From contig JAHQXD010000003.1 in the NCBI GenBank assembly GCA_019449655.1, positions 443,551 to 507,550 of the forward strand: a stretch of DNA of 64,000 nt. Direction: 5' to 3'. The DNA comes from Ferrigenium straubiae. GTDB taxonomy: Bacteria; Pseudomonadota; Gammaproteobacteria; Burkholderiales; Gallionellaceae. The notes beneath the pieces are model-generated. The model was not told the origin of the DNA and did not search any database. It was given only the letters and a program-made list of their open reading frames with translations. Shown piece after piece: positions 7,590 to 16,887 of the stretch (the stretch's first letter is position 1; the number at the start of each line of letters is the position of its first letter). Made by a program: the position numbers and the translations under genes.

Positions 7590-8913
7590 ATCCCTTCTTG
7601 TTGCGGCGCTGTGCTGCGTTGCGGCCACTGCGTTCGCCACCCCCAGCATCCAGCACTGGCAGAGCGCCAGCGGCGCGAAGGTGCTGTTCGTCGAGAACCA
7701 CGACATCCCGATCCTGGACGTCGCGGTGAGCCTGCCGGCGGGCAGCAGCTTCGATGCCGCGGACAAGGCCGGCGTCGCGGGCCTGACCCATCACCTGCTC
7801 GACCTGGGCGCGGAAGGGCTGAGCGAGGACGACATCGCGCGCGGCATGGCGGACCTCGGCGCGCAATTCGGCGGGAGCTTCGACCAGGATCGCGCGAGTC
7901 TCTCGCTGCGCACCCTGAGCAACGCGGCGCAGCGCGACAAGGCTCTGGACATCATGGCGCGCGTGCTGCAGCGTCCGCTGTTCCCCGAGGCGATCCTGCT
8001 GCGCGAGAAGGCGCGGCTGATCGCCGCCCTGAAAGAGGCCGAGACCAAGCCGGAGAGCATCGCCGACAAGGCCTTCAACAAGGCGGTATTCGGCGCGCAC
8101 CCCTACGCCCTGCCGGTTTCCGGCGACGTCGCCGGCGTGGAGAAGATCACCGTGCAGGACCTGCGCGACTTTTACGCCGCGCATTACCGTACCGGCGGTG
8201 CGGTAGTGGCCATCATGGGCGACATCTCGCGCGCGCAGGCCGAGGCGATTGCGCAACAACTGACGGCGCAACTGCCGGCGGGTGCTGCGCCCGCCGCATT
8301 GCCCGAGGTCGCGATGCGGATTCCCGCCAGCGAGCAGCGCATCGCCCACCCCGCCAGCCAGAGCCACATCCTGGTCGGCGCGCCGGGCATGGCGCGCAAC
8401 GATCCGGACTATTTCCCGCTCTATGTCGGCAACCACATCCTCGGCGGCGGCGGCTTCGTGTCGCGCCTGATGGACGAGGTGCGCGAGAAGCGCGGCCTGG
8501 CCTACAGCGTCTACAGCTACTTCATGCCGCTGAAACAGCCGGGCGCATTCCAGCTCGGCCTGCAGACCAAGAAGGAACAGGCCGATGGGGCGCTGCAGCT
8601 GGTGCGCAACACGCTCGCCGAATTCATCGCCAAGGGGCCGACGGAAAAGGAACTGCTGGCCGCCAAGCAGAACATCATCGGCGGCTTCCCGCTGCGCATC
8701 GACAGCAACCGCAAGATCCTCGATTACCTTAGCATCATCGGCTTCTACAACCTGCCGCTGACCTATCTGGACGATTTCACGCGCAGGGTCGAACAGGTCA
8801 CGGTCGCGCAGGTCCGCGATGCGTTCAGGCGCCACATCGACCCACAGGCGATGGCGACGGTGATCGTGGGCGCGCCCCCGGCGTCCGCAGATAAAAACGG
8901 GGCCACAAAATAA
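7579..8913 (+). CDS. M16 family peptidase-like protein, catalytically inactive partner
   Basis: A 444-residue homologue of the preceding gene with its own signal peptide (MRIKSLLVAALCC...TAFA). At the position of HxxEH it reads HHLLD, so the catalytic Glu and second zinc ligand are missing. It keeps the conserved C-terminal half with the R/Y pair region (EKRGLAYSVYSY), which in the family binds the substrate backbone of the partner active site. It therefore probably acts as the non-catalytic subunit of a heterodimer with the upstream protein. The ATG at 7579 lies 11 bases inside the upstream gene, which suggests translational coupling. Its stop codon overlaps the likely start of rsmD. Confidence 0.9.
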   Translation: MRIKSLLVAALCCVAATAFATPSIQHWQSASGAKVLFVENHDIPILDVAVSLPAGSSFDAADKAGVAGLTHHLLDLGAEGLSEDDIARGMADLGAQFGGSFDQDRASLSLRTLSNAAQRDKALDIMARVLQRPLFPEAILLREKARLIAALKEAETKPESIADKAFNKAVFGAHPYALPVSGDVAGVEKITVQDLRDFYAAHYRTGGAVVAIMGDISRAQAEAIAQQLTAQLPAGAAPAALPEVAMRIPASEQRIAHPASQSHILVGAPGMARNDPDYFPLYVGNHILGGGGFVSRLMDEVREKRGLAYSVYSYFMPLKQPGAFQLGLQTKKEQADGALQLVRNTLAEFIAKGPTEKELLAAKQNIIGGFPLRIDSNRKILDYLSIIGFYNLPLTYLDDFTRRVEQVTVAQVRDAFRRHIDPQAMATVIVGAPPASADKNGATK

Positions 8914-9458
8914 AAAAAGCAGCAAGCAACAAGGTTCGCATCATCGGCGGCGAGCTGCGCAGCCGCACCATCGGCTTTCCCGATGCCGAAGGTCTGCGCC
9001 CCACGCCGGATCGCGTGCGCGAGACGCTGTTCAACTGGCTGGGGCAGACGCTCCACGGGCGGACCTGCCTGGATCTGTTCGCCGGCAGCGGCGCGCTGGG
9101 GTTCGAGGCCGCCTCACGCGGCGCGGAACGGGTGGTGATGGTGGAAAAGAACCCCGCAGTCTTCCGCGCCCTGCGGGACAACATTGAAAAATTGGCCTGC
9201 GCCAACGTTTTCGCATATTGCCAAGATGGGTTAGAATTCGCAGCTCGCGATGCGCACCGGTACGACGTGATTTTCCTGGACCCGCCGTTTAAGAGCGGTT
9301 GCCTGCCCAGGCTGCTGGAAATCCTGCCGCAACACTTGAACCAAAACGGCAGGGTATATGTCGAATCGGGTGATGCGATTGATGCCGCACCGCCTTGGCA
9401 GGCAGTGAAGTCAGGCAAGGCCGGGCAGGTGTATTATCAATTACTGGGCTTACTGTAG
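8910..9458 (+). CDS. rsmD: 16S rRNA (guanine966-N2)-methyltransferase RsmD, non-canonical start
   Basis: Methylates G966 of 16S rRNA in the 30S subunit. Family landmarks are the N-terminal KVRIIGGELRSR, then GLRPTPDRVRETLFNWL, the SAM-binding DLFAGSGALGFEA and the catalytic DPPF in FLDPPF. The reading frame is open upstream to a TAA at 8892-8894, yet no ATG, GTG or TTG occurs before the GTG at 9015, which lies inside a conserved motif and would delete about 35 conserved residues. The most plausible start is ATA at 8910, overlapping the TAA stop of the preceding gene (8911-8913), giving about 182 residues. A single substitution from ATG or an assembly error could explain this. coaD follows directly. 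Confidence 0.85.
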   Translation: MKKAASNKVRIIGGELRSRTIGFPDAEGLRPTPDRVRETLFNWLGQTLHGRTCLDLFAGSGALGFEAASRGAERVVMVEKNPAVFRALRDNIEKLACANVFAYCQDGLEFAARDAHRYDVIFLDPPFKSGCLPRLLEILPQHLNQNGRVYVESGDAIDAAPPWQAVKSGKAGQVYYQLLGLL

Positions 9459-9929
9459 ATGATTAGGGTGGTTTATCCGGGAACTTTCGATCCCATCACG
9501 CGCGGGCATGAGGACGTGGTGCGGCGTGCCGCAGGCATGTTCAGCGAAGTCATCGTGGCAGTGGCGGAAAGCCGCACAAAGACATTGTTCACGCGGGACG
9601 AACGGGTGGAAATGGCGCGTGAGGCCTTCACGGACTTTGCCAACGTGCGCGTGGAAGGCTTCGACGGTTTGCTGATAAACTTCGTCCGGGCGCATGAGGC
9701 GCGCGTGGTATTGCGCGGATTGCGTGCGGTGTCGGATTTTGAATACGAGTTTCAATTGGCCGGGATGAACCGCAATCTCTATCCCGAAATGGAAACGCTG
9801 TTCCTGACTCCGGCGGAACAATATACCTTCATCTCGGCCACCATGGTGCGCGAGGTGGCCCGCTTCGGCGGCGATGTCAGCAAGTTCGTTTCGCCCTTGG
9901 TGGCGGCAAGGTTGCAGCAGAAATATTAA
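9459..9929 (+). CDS. coaD: Phosphopantetheine adenylyltransferase CoaD
   Basis: Catalyses the penultimate step of coenzyme A synthesis, joining ATP and 4'-phosphopantetheine to dephospho-CoA. The 156-residue protein has the nucleotidyltransferase N-terminus [14 protein letters not shown], where TRGH is the family version of the HxGH motif, and the C-terminal ISATMVRE block. The length is typical (about 160). The ATG follows the rsmD stop with no gap, a common rsmD-coaD arrangement; the two are expected to share a transcript. Confidence 0.97.
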   Translation: MIRVVYPGTFDPITRGHEDVVRRAAGMFSEVIVAVAESRTKTLFTRDERVEMAREAFTDFANVRVEGFDGLLINFVRAHEARVVLRGLRAVSDFEYEFQLAGMNRNLYPEMETLFLTPAEQYTFISATMVREVARFGGDVSKFVSPLVAARLQQKY

Positions 9930-9943
9930 ATTGATCTAACTAG

Positions 9944-10204
<261 letters not shown>

Positions 10205-10227
10205 TCCCTCGCTGCAACACCCAGATG

Positions 10228-10264
10228 ACAGGCGGGGCGCATCATGCGCCCCGCCTGTTTTATT
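10228..10264 (+). terminator. Rho-independent terminator after the ferredoxin gene
   Basis: A perfect 14-base stem (acaggcggggcgca, 10228-10241, paired with 10245-10258) with a three-base loop is followed by tttattt. It ends the rsmD-coaD-ferredoxin transcript ahead of the opposing DUF4129 gene. The minus strand has no T run after the stem, so it should act in one direction. Confidence 0.9.
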
Positions 10265-10310
10265 TTGCCGGAACAAAGTTCCCGCGAAAGCGGGTCTTTT
10301 GCATTCTGCG

Positions 10311-11654
10311 CTACCCCTGGATCAGCCGATACACCTGACGGTACAGCTCGCGCATACGGCTCATCTGCTCTGCCGTGACAGGGCGCCGTCCGTAGCGCGC
10401 ATCCTCGAACAGGATGGTGATTTCGGACAGTTCGTCGCGTATGGAACGGTGGAAACGGCTGATCTGCGCAAGATATTCCGTGGTATTTACCGGCGGTTCG
10501 CGCTGCATATCCTGCAATGAGAACAGCCGCTCCGTTGCCAGGTAATAACGGCGCGCCACCGCCGCATCGTGTTGCTGCATTCCCACCAAGCCCAGGCGCA
10601 GATAGTCCAGCCGTGTGAGCAGCCATATCCCCGTTTTCGCTTCGCGCATCAGCCGCCACAGCGCATAGAGCAGTGCCAGGAAACCGAGCAGGAGCAGAGT
10701 CATCGCGATTGCGTTGCGGTTTTTGTCCAGCCATTCCTTGAACGATTGCCATAGCTCCTGCAGGCTCTGCATCAGCGGCTTCATGGCCATGGCGCACCAC
10801 TCGCTCGCATCGGCCATGTCATTGATCGCAGCGCGCTGCCATTCCGGCATGCCGGCGTGCCCGGCCACTTTGCGCATTTCAGCGGGCGACAACCAGTCCG
10901 TGCCGCGCCCTCCAGTACTGGAAGAATTGCCGCTTCCGCTGCCACCCCCGGCCTGCGCCCCGCCTGTGGAGCCATTTTGCGGTTCGCCTTTGACGGTGGC
11001 GACATTGCCGGCCTGGCCCCACTTCCAGAAAAGGGAATGCCATGTCGCCTGGGGAGTGAGCGCATAGAGTGCCAGGCATAGCGCAAGGATCACCAGTGTT
11101 GCGGCAGCAATGGCTGCACCTTGCGCGCCGACGACATGATGCCCCAGGCTCTGCTGGCGCAATTCGCTGGCGGTGCGATTGATCTGCTCCGCGACCAGAG
11201 TGAACACCACGGCGATTACATAGGGCACGAGATAGAACAGCATGGCCCAGTCGGCGCGGAAGTGCGAGGCGGCGAACAGCACCATCACCACCGAGATGAG
11301 CAAAGCCAGATGGAGATGCCGCCGGGTGGTGGTGACACAGTTGTAGGCGACTTGCAGCATCGCCAGCATATACAGCCCGGCGCGCGGGAATCCCCACATC
11401 GGAATGAAGATGACCACGGAAATCAGCGCACCGAATATCAGCCAATTGCGCATCCGCCGCCGCCCCGCCTCTGTAGCTTCGCCGTGCTGCCGCCAGCCGG
11501 TGTGCAGAGTGAGGGCAAACACGACCGACCACAGCATTACCTCGGTTGCGAAGCCTCCATACTGGATGTCGAGGAAGGCATTGCATGTCAACGCCAGCAC
11601 TTGCGCCGCAAACAATCCGAGATAAGCCGGAAGATAATTCAGCGGAGGGCTCAT
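10311..11654 (-). CDS. Membrane protein with C-terminal DUF4129 (TgpA-like without transglutaminase domain)
   Basis: A 447-residue protein of unknown biochemical role. About five to six hydrophobic segments fill residues 1-210. A Gly/Ser-rich linker (around 220-245) leads to one more membrane helix (AIAMTLLLLGFLALLYALW), and the C-terminal cytoplasmic part (QREPPVNTTEYLAQ...RELYRQVYRL) looks like DUF4129. TgpA proteins, the usual partners of MoxR and DUF58, carry a periplasmic transglutaminase domain where this one has only the linker; no Cys-His-Asp triad context is visible. The start ATG overlaps the DUF58 stop (ATGA, 11651-11654), so translation is coupled. An upstream in-frame extension lies inside the DUF58 gene and was rejected. 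Confidence 0.8.
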   Translation of the reverse strand: MSPPLNYLPAYLGLFAAQVLALTCNAFLDIQYGGFATEVMLWSVVFALTLHTGWRQHGEATEAGRRRMRNWLIFGALISVVIFIPMWGFPRAGLYMLAMLQVAYNCVTTTRRHLHLALLISVVMVLFAASHFRADWAMLFYLVPYVIAVVFTLVAEQINRTASELRQQSLGHHVVGAQGAAIAAATLVILALCLALYALTPQATWHSLFWKWGQAGNVATVKGEPQNGSTGGAQAGGGSGSGNSSSTGGRGTDWLSPAEMRKVAGHAGMPEWQRAAINDMADASEWCAMAMKPLMQSLQELWQSFKEWLDKNRNAIAMTLLLLGFLALLYALWRLMREAKTGIWLLTRLDYLRLGLVGMQQHDAAVARRYYLATERLFSLQDMQREPPVNTTEYLAQISRFHRSIRDELSEITILFEDARYGRRPVTAEQMSRMRELYRQVYRLIQG

Positions 11655-12910
11655 GGATTGAACACCCTGACCAGATCGTCGCCCTTGCGCAGCGTCAGGT
11701 AGCCCACGCCCAAGTCGAGCAGTCCAGCCCACGGAGACGACGCGCCGGGTTCCTTATCCAGAAACGTCTCGCGTTCAAACGCTATCGCCAGCACGTAAGC
11801 GCCGCGCGCGCGCAGCAGGGCAACAGCCTGCAAGGTTCCGGCAACCCGCTCTTGCGGTTCTGCGAGGAAAACCACGACGGTCTGCCCGTGGCGGCAGTTC
11901 ATCGCAACGTTTTGTAACGCTTTTGCGTAGGGAATTGCCCCATCGGCGGCGGCCACCGCCAGCGCATCCAGCATATCGCGGTAGTGCGCCTCGCCGGAAC
12001 CGATGCCGACGGCAAGCTGTCGTGCGCCCTCGCCGTGCAGCCGGACCGGCATGCCGTTGCTGCATGCGTAGCGGCCGATGGAAGCCGCGATGCGCACGGC
12101 ATATTCAAAACTGGAATGTTTGCCCTTGCCGGCATTGCCGCCCGCCGACATATCCAGTGCAATGTACAACGAGGCCGAAGCCAGCGGCTCGAATTCCTTC
12201 ACCATCAGTTCATTCAGTCGCGCCGTGGTGGGCCAGTGCACGTGGCGTGGGTTGTCGCCGCGCCGGTATTCGCGCAGGCCGGAAAATTCCGCCGCCCCAG
12301 CCCCCTCGGGCAGCAAAAATCCGCCGCGATGGATTTCGCTGGGCGTGCCGGACAGCGGCAGGGATACGATGGGAAATACATCGGGGTAGATGGTCAGCGT
12401 CTGCACACCGCCGCTCTTTTGCTCGCGCGCCTCGATCAGCCCGAGCGGAAAGCTGGAAGCCAGCCCTACCGGACCGAGCCGGTAAAACCCGCGCTTCTCG
12501 CACAGCAGCGGCACATCGAAGCTGCGCGTTGCATCGCCGCCGATGTAGGCAACAACGCCCAGCACTTTTTCCTCGGGCGCATCGCCCCGTGCCGCGCCGA
12601 CAAAAGGCAGGCGATCCATCGCCTCCACCATGAAACGCGGTAACCAGCCGTGATTGCGTACCGTCACATGAAACAGGATGGTCTCGCCTTCCTCGGCGCG
12701 CTCCGGTCCGCTGCGCGTTACCGATAACCGCTTCACCAGCCAGCGCGGCCAGACAAACCCGGTAATCAGCGTCGCCAACAACAGTGCCGCAATCGCCCAG
12801 GGCAGCGCCTGCCCGCGATTGATGGCCGCCGCATAAGCCACCAGCGTGAGGCCGGCCAGCACCAACGGCTTGAGGTAACGTGGATTCCAGGCGGGACGAG
12901 GGAAGTTCAT
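11651..12910 (-). CDS. DUF58 domain-containing membrane-anchored protein
   Basis: A 419-residue protein. Two hydrophobic helices near residues 14-50 anchor it in the inner membrane; an Ig-like region follows, and then the DUF58 signature GLREYRRGDNPRHVHWPTTAR. After the signature comes a von-Willebrand-A-like fold (YIALDMS), typical of the family. DUF58 proteins occur with MoxR ATPases and TgpA-like proteins and are thought to act in cofactor insertion or envelope maturation; the exact role is not known. It is the middle gene of moxR-DUF58-DUF4129, 28 bases after moxR and overlapping the next gene by four. Confidence 0.88.
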   Translation of the reverse strand: MNFPRPAWNPRYLKPLVLAGLTLVAYAAAINRGQALPWAIAALLLATLITGFVWPRWLVKRLSVTRSGPERAEEGETILFHVTVRNHGWLPRFMVEAMDRLPFVGAARGDAPEEKVLGVVAYIGGDATRSFDVPLLCEKRGFYRLGPVGLASSFPLGLIEAREQKSGGVQTLTIYPDVFPIVSLPLSGTPSEIHRGGFLLPEGAGAAEFSGLREYRRGDNPRHVHWPTTARLNELMVKEFEPLASASLYIALDMSAGGNAGKGKHSSFEYAVRIAASIGRYACSNGMPVRLHGEGARQLAVGIGSGEAHYRDMLDALAVAAADGAIPYAKALQNVAMNCRHGQTVVVFLAEPQERVAGTLQAVALLRARGAYVLAIAFERETFLDKEPGASSPWAGLLDLGVGYLTLRKGDDLVRVFNP

Positions 12911-12938
12911 CGCTTATGTCGAATCTGGCGCGCCTTGA

Positions 12939-13862
12939 TTACACCGGAGGATGCACCCGATCCAGCACTTCCTTCAGGATGTTGCTTGCCGTTTTGCCCA
13001 GCGCGGCAGCCTGCGGGCGCACGATGAGACGATGTTCCAGCACCGGTCCGGCCATGAGCTTGACCATGTTCGGAGTTACGTAGTCGCGCCCATGCAGAAA
13101 GGCCAAGCCGCGCACGCCCCGCGCCAAAGCCAGCGTTCCGCGCGGGCTGGCGCCCAACCGCAGATCGGGATGCTGGCGCGTAGCGTCGGTGATGCGGGCG
13201 ATATATTCGGCGACGTTCGGATTGATATGTACCTGCTTCGCCGCCTCTCGTACCGCCAGTATCTCGGCTTCGGTAGTAACAGCTTGCAGTTGCTCGATGG
13301 GATGAGCGAGCGTCTGCGCACCGAGGATGCGCACCTCCTCCTCCAGCGTCGGATAGCCCACGTTGAGGCGCACGAAAAAGCGGTCGAGTTGTGCTTCCGG
13401 CAGCACATGCGTACCGGCCATGTCGATGGGGTTCTGTGTTGCCAGCACCATGAACAGCGGCGGCAAATCATAAGTGCTGCCATCCACGCTGACACGAAAT
13501 TCTTCCATGCATTCCAGTAGCGCGGACTGCGCGCGCGGCGTAGCGCGGTTGATCTCGTCGGCCAGCAAGATATGGGTGAAAACCGGTCCGGCACGAAACT
13601 CGAATTCGCTGGTTTTCTGGTTATAGATCGGCACTCCGGTGATATCCGAGGGCAACAAGTCCGGGGTGCACTGCAACCGCTTCATATCCACGGCGACGGA
13701 CTTGGCCAAGGCGCGCGCCAGCATGGTTTTGCCGGTGCCCGGCACATCCTCCAGCAGCACATGGCCACGACAGAGCAGCGAAATCACCGCCAGCTCAATT
13801 ACCGGCCGTTTACCGACGATGACCTTTTCAACGTTGTCGACAAGCTTCCTGATGGTTTGCAT
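12939..13862 (-). CDS. MoxR family AAA+ ATPase
   Basis: A 307-residue chaperone-like AAA+ ATPase. Walker A is EDVPGTGKTML and Walker B ILLADEINRA; the MoxR-specific block ATPRAQSALLECMEE and the sensor segment VLATQNPID follow. MoxR proteins work with a partner carrying a von Willebrand A or DUF58 domain, and the DUF58 gene follows at once. The start ATG (13860-13862) gives MQTIRKLVDNVEKVIVGK, matching family N-termini. First gene of the operon; 120 bases without a gene separate it from the mutM stop. Confidence 0.93.
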   Translation of the reverse strand: MQTIRKLVDNVEKVIVGKRPVIELAVISLLCRGHVLLEDVPGTGKTMLARALAKSVAVDMKRLQCTPDLLPSDITGVPIYNQKTSEFEFRAGPVFTHILLADEINRATPRAQSALLECMEEFRVSVDGSTYDLPPLFMVLATQNPIDMAGTHVLPEAQLDRFFVRLNVGYPTLEEEVRILGAQTLAHPIEQLQAVTTEAEILAVREAAKQVHINPNVAEYIARITDATRQHPDLRLGASPRGTLALARGVRGLAFLHGRDYVTPNMVKLMAGPVLEHRLIVRPQAAALGKTASNILKEVLDRVHPPV

Positions 13863-13982
13863 GAACGCTCCCTGATCGCGAGTTTTTGCCGGGCTGGCTG
13901 GTTATCATGTATCGTTTTGAAGCCAACCCTTCAACAGCAGTTCGAGTTTATCCGCGCCGCAAGTTTTGCGCCAATTTTCAAG

Positions 13983-14798
13983 CTAGCACTGGCACTGCGA
14001 ACAATAGAAACTGGAGCGCTGCCCCTGCCTGATCTGCCTGATGGGTTTGCCGCACTTGCGGCAGGACTCCCCTGCCCGGCCGTACACCCAGTAGTGCTGC
14101 TGGAAGTAACCGGGCTTGCCGTCGCTATTGATGAAATCGCGCAGGGTGCTGCCGCCTTTTTCGATTGCCTCGGTCAGCGTGGCGCGTATCTCCTTTACCA
14201 GCCGCGTGCAGCGCGGCAGGCTGAGTTTCCCGGCGGCGAGTTGCGGTTTGATGCCGGCGCGAAACAGGGCCTCGTTGGCGTAGATATTGCCCACTCCGAC
14301 CACCACGTGGCTGTCCATGATGACGTGCTTGATCGCGGCAGTCCTGTTGCGCGTAACTTGGTGGAGATAGCGTGCATCGAAGCCCTTTTCCAGCGGCTCG
14401 GGCCCGAGCGCGGCGAGCAGCGGGTGAGCGCTAACCTCGCCTTCATGCCAAAGCACCGCGCCGAAGCGGCGCGGATCGCGCAGGCGCACCAGCATGCCGT
14501 TGCCCAGCACCAAATCGAAGTGGTCATGTTTCCCGGCCGGTGTCTTGACGGGCAGGAGGCGTAGGCTGCCGGACATGCCGAGGTGCAGGATCAGCGTACC
14601 GCGATCGAACCCGGCGAGCAGGTATTTGCCGCGCCGCCCGAGCGTGCGGATGGCTTGTCCGCGCAACAGCTTCGGCAGGTTTTTCGGGACCGGCCAGCGC
14701 AAGCCGGTGTGGCGGATAACGACATCCAGGACGGGCTGGCCTTCGAGGTGCGGCGCGAGGCCGCGCCGCGTGACCTCGACTTCCGGGAGTTCAGGCAC
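13983..14798 (-). CDS. mutM: Formamidopyrimidine-DNA glycosylase MutM (Fpg)
   Basis: Base-excision repair enzyme that removes 8-oxoguanine and formamidopyrimidines and cleaves the abasic site. The N-terminal PELPEVE, with the catalytic Pro directly after the initiator, fixes the start at the GTG complement of 14796-14798. The C-terminal zinc finger has C-x2-C (CRKC) and C-x2-C (CSQC) pairs. Length 271 residues, as in the family. The start lies eight bases inside the preceding GldG-like gene on the same strand, so mutM may be translated from that operon's message; this is an unusual neighbour for a repair gene. Confidence 0.97.
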   Translation of the reverse strand: MPELPEVEVTRRGLAPHLEGQPVLDVVIRHTGLRWPVPKNLPKLLRGQAIRTLGRRGKYLLAGFDRGTLILHLGMSGSLRLLPVKTPAGKHDHFDLVLGNGMLVRLRDPRRFGAVLWHEGEVSAHPLLAALGPEPLEKGFDARYLHQVTRNRTAAIKHVIMDSHVVVGVGNIYANEALFRAGIKPQLAAGKLSLPRCTRLVKEIRATLTEAIEKGGSTLRDFINSDGKPGYFQQHYWVYGRAGESCRKCGKPIRQIRQGQRSSFYCSQCQC

Positions 14799-16137
14799 GA
14801 CGGCGTTTCCACCACATCGCCGCGCCGGCCAGCGCAAGCAGCAGCGGCAGGCCCGCCAGGAAGCCGAGGCCGATGGTGGCGAGCTGCTTCTTGCCGAGCG
14901 CCAAATTGCTGTCCTTCGCGGCGCGCGGCTGCAGGGTGATGAGGTGCTCCTCGCTGACCAGCCAGTTCACCATATTCACGCCCAGGTCCACGTTGCCGCC
15001 GTTGCCGGCGAAGCTGTTGGCGAGGAACGCGCCGCTGCCGACCACCACGATGCGCTGCTCGCGGTCGTTGATGTTGCGCTGCAGCGCGACCGCGATCACG
15101 GCGGGACCGGGGGTATCGCGCCGCTTATCGAAGCGCGGCGTAGCATTAGGCGCGCTACGGCTCACCCAGCCGCGCGCGGCGGCTTCCACCAGCACACTGT
15201 GCTGCCATTCCGGATTTTCGTTCCACGCCAGCGGGCGCGCCGAGGGGAAGGCGGTGATCAGGTTGAAATTGCGCGTGATGGCATGCGGCGGATAGGCCGC
15301 GCCCAGCGACCAGGTGGCGGGGGCGTTCATGCCGGCGGCGGAGGGGTCGATCACGATGCCGGGCGGCAGCAGCAGGTCGAGTTTCTCGGCGAGGCGCTCC
15401 AGCCCGTGCAGCGGCTCGGCGTCCACCAGCCAGAGCAGGTTGCCGCCGCGCTCGACGTAGCGCAGCAGCTTGTCCACTTCGCCTGGCATGAGATCGAGCT
15501 GCGGCTGGGTGATGACCAATACGCCGACATTGCTCGGCACCTCCTGCGCCAGCGCGAGATTCAGGCTGTTGAGGCGGAAGCCGTTCTGTTTGAGTTTCGC
15601 GCCGAAGGGATTGCCGAGGTCGTGGTTGGCGATGCCGTCCAGCTTGCGCTCGCCATGCCCGTCGAGATACATCACCAGTTGGTCGCGCTTGTGCGCGAGG
15701 CGCAAGAGCGCGCTGGTGAATATCTGCTCATTGAGCTGGGTGAGGTGTTCGCTGCGCCCTGCGTATTCGACCACCATCTCGCCGTTGAGCTGGACGCGCG
15801 CCGCGCGGGTCTTCTCCGGTTCCTTCTCCGGGTCGATGAACGCCAGAACGATGTCGGGCTTGTAGCGCTGGTAGAGCGCGAGGTAGTTGCGGATGATCTT
15901 GCGGATGTCGCCGAGGCGCGCGTCCTGCTCGGTGGCGTATACCGTGACGTTGACCGGGCCTTTCAGTTGCGCGAGCACCTCCACGCTGGCGGGTTCCAGG
16001 CTGTTGCCGGCGTTGTGCGTAACGTCGCGCTGCACGTGGTAGCACGTCGCGAGATAGCCCAGGCCGGACGCAATACCCAGCAGCAACAGCACGAACAGCA
16101 GGTTGCGCAACAGCGGATGGGTCAGGAATTTACGCAC
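14791..16137 (-). CDS. GldG-like auxiliary protein of an ABC transport system
   Basis: A 448-residue protein with an N-terminal membrane helix ([17 protein letters not shown]), a large periplasmic part and a C-terminal helix ([20 protein letters not shown]) followed by basic residues. The segments [13 protein letters not shown] and [12 protein letters not shown] match COG3225, the GldG-like proteins of uncharacterised ABC-2 systems. It ends the ATPase-permease-auxiliary operon, six bases after the permease gene. In gliding bacteroidetes GldAFG supports motility; in proteobacteria the cargo is unknown. It overlaps mutM by eight bases. Confidence 0.85.
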   Translation of the reverse strand: MRKFLTHPLLRNLLFVLLLLGIASGLGYLATCYHVQRDVTHNAGNSLEPASVEVLAQLKGPVNVTVYATEQDARLGDIRKIIRNYLALYQRYKPDIVLAFIDPEKEPEKTRAARVQLNGEMVVEYAGRSEHLTQLNEQIFTSALLRLAHKRDQLVMYLDGHGERKLDGIANHDLGNPFGAKLKQNGFRLNSLNLALAQEVPSNVGVLVITQPQLDLMPGEVDKLLRYVERGGNLLWLVDAEPLHGLERLAEKLDLLLPPGIVIDPSAAGMNAPATWSLGAAYPPHAITRNFNLITAFPSARPLAWNENPEWQHSVLVEAAARGWVSRSAPNATPRFDKRRDTPGPAVIAVALQRNINDREQRIVVVGSGAFLANSFAGNGGNVDLGVNMVNWLVSEEHLITLQPRAAKDSNLALGKKQLATIGLGFLAGLPLLLALAGAAMWWKRRRA

Positions 16138-16143
16138 GATGGC

Positions 16144-16887
16144 TCACCCGTAGATGCGGTTGTTATGGAGGCGGCGCATCGCCAGCAGCAGGAAGAACGC
16201 GCTGAACAGCACGAAGAAGGCGGCATCGCCGCTGTCCAGCAGGCCGGCATTGAAATTCTGGAAGTGATTCAGCGGCGAGACGAAATGCCAGGGCGAGTCT
16301 TCCGCCGCCGCGCCGATATCGGCCAGCCACAAGCCGACCAGCACCGCCAGCGCGCCGATCGCGGCGATAACCGGCTGGGTGGTGAGTGCGGAGACATACA
16401 ACCCCACCGCGACGTAGCTGGCGGTGAGCAGCAGCAGGCCGAGCAGGTTGGAGAGCATCAGGCCGTGATCGAGCGCGGTGCCGAGCGCCAGGGTGTAGAG
16501 CATCAGCGGCACGCCGGCCGTCAGCAGCGTCAGGAAAGCCAGCAGGCCGAAGAACTTGCCGAGCACGATCTGGCGGCCGGACAGCGGCGCGGAGAGCAGC
16601 AGCGCAAGTGTCTGGTTGCGCCGCTCCTCGGCGATCAGGCGCATGGTGAACATCGGCGCCAGCATCATCAGCAGCAGCGCGGCGGTGTTGAACAGCGGCG
16701 CGGCGATGGTTATGGTCACGCTGGGCGGATTGGCGAGCTGCGCGAGCTGCGGCTGGATGTCGAGGAAGGCATCGAGCCGCGCGAGGAAGAACCACGCGAA
16801 GACGAACTGCAGCGCGGCGAGCGCGAACCAGGTCGAAGGCATGGAGAACAGGCTGCGCAGTTCGCGCAGGGCGAGCAGGCGGATCAT
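16144..16887 (-). CDS. ABC-2 type permease (GldF-like)
   Basis: A 247-residue integral membrane protein with six predicted helices, including LAALQFVFAWFFLARL, IGALAVLVGLWLADIG and FFVLFSAFFLLLAMRRL. The cytoplasmic loop MRLIAEERRNQTLALLLSAPLS is the typical ABC-2 EExG-like segment that contacts the ATPase. The start overlaps the ATPase stop by four bases (16884-16887). Probably forms a transporter with the preceding ATPase and the GldG-like protein. Confidence 0.9.
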   Translation of the reverse strand: MIRLLALRELRSLFSMPSTWFALAALQFVFAWFFLARLDAFLDIQPQLAQLANPPSVTITIAAPLFNTAALLLMMLAPMFTMRLIAEERRNQTLALLLSAPLSGRQIVLGKFFGLLAFLTLLTAGVPLMLYTLALGTALDHGLMLSNLLGLLLLTASYVAVGLYVSALTTQPVIAAIGALAVLVGLWLADIGAAAEDSPWHFVSPLNHFQNFNAGLLDSGDAAFFVLFSAFFLLLAMRRLHNNRIYG

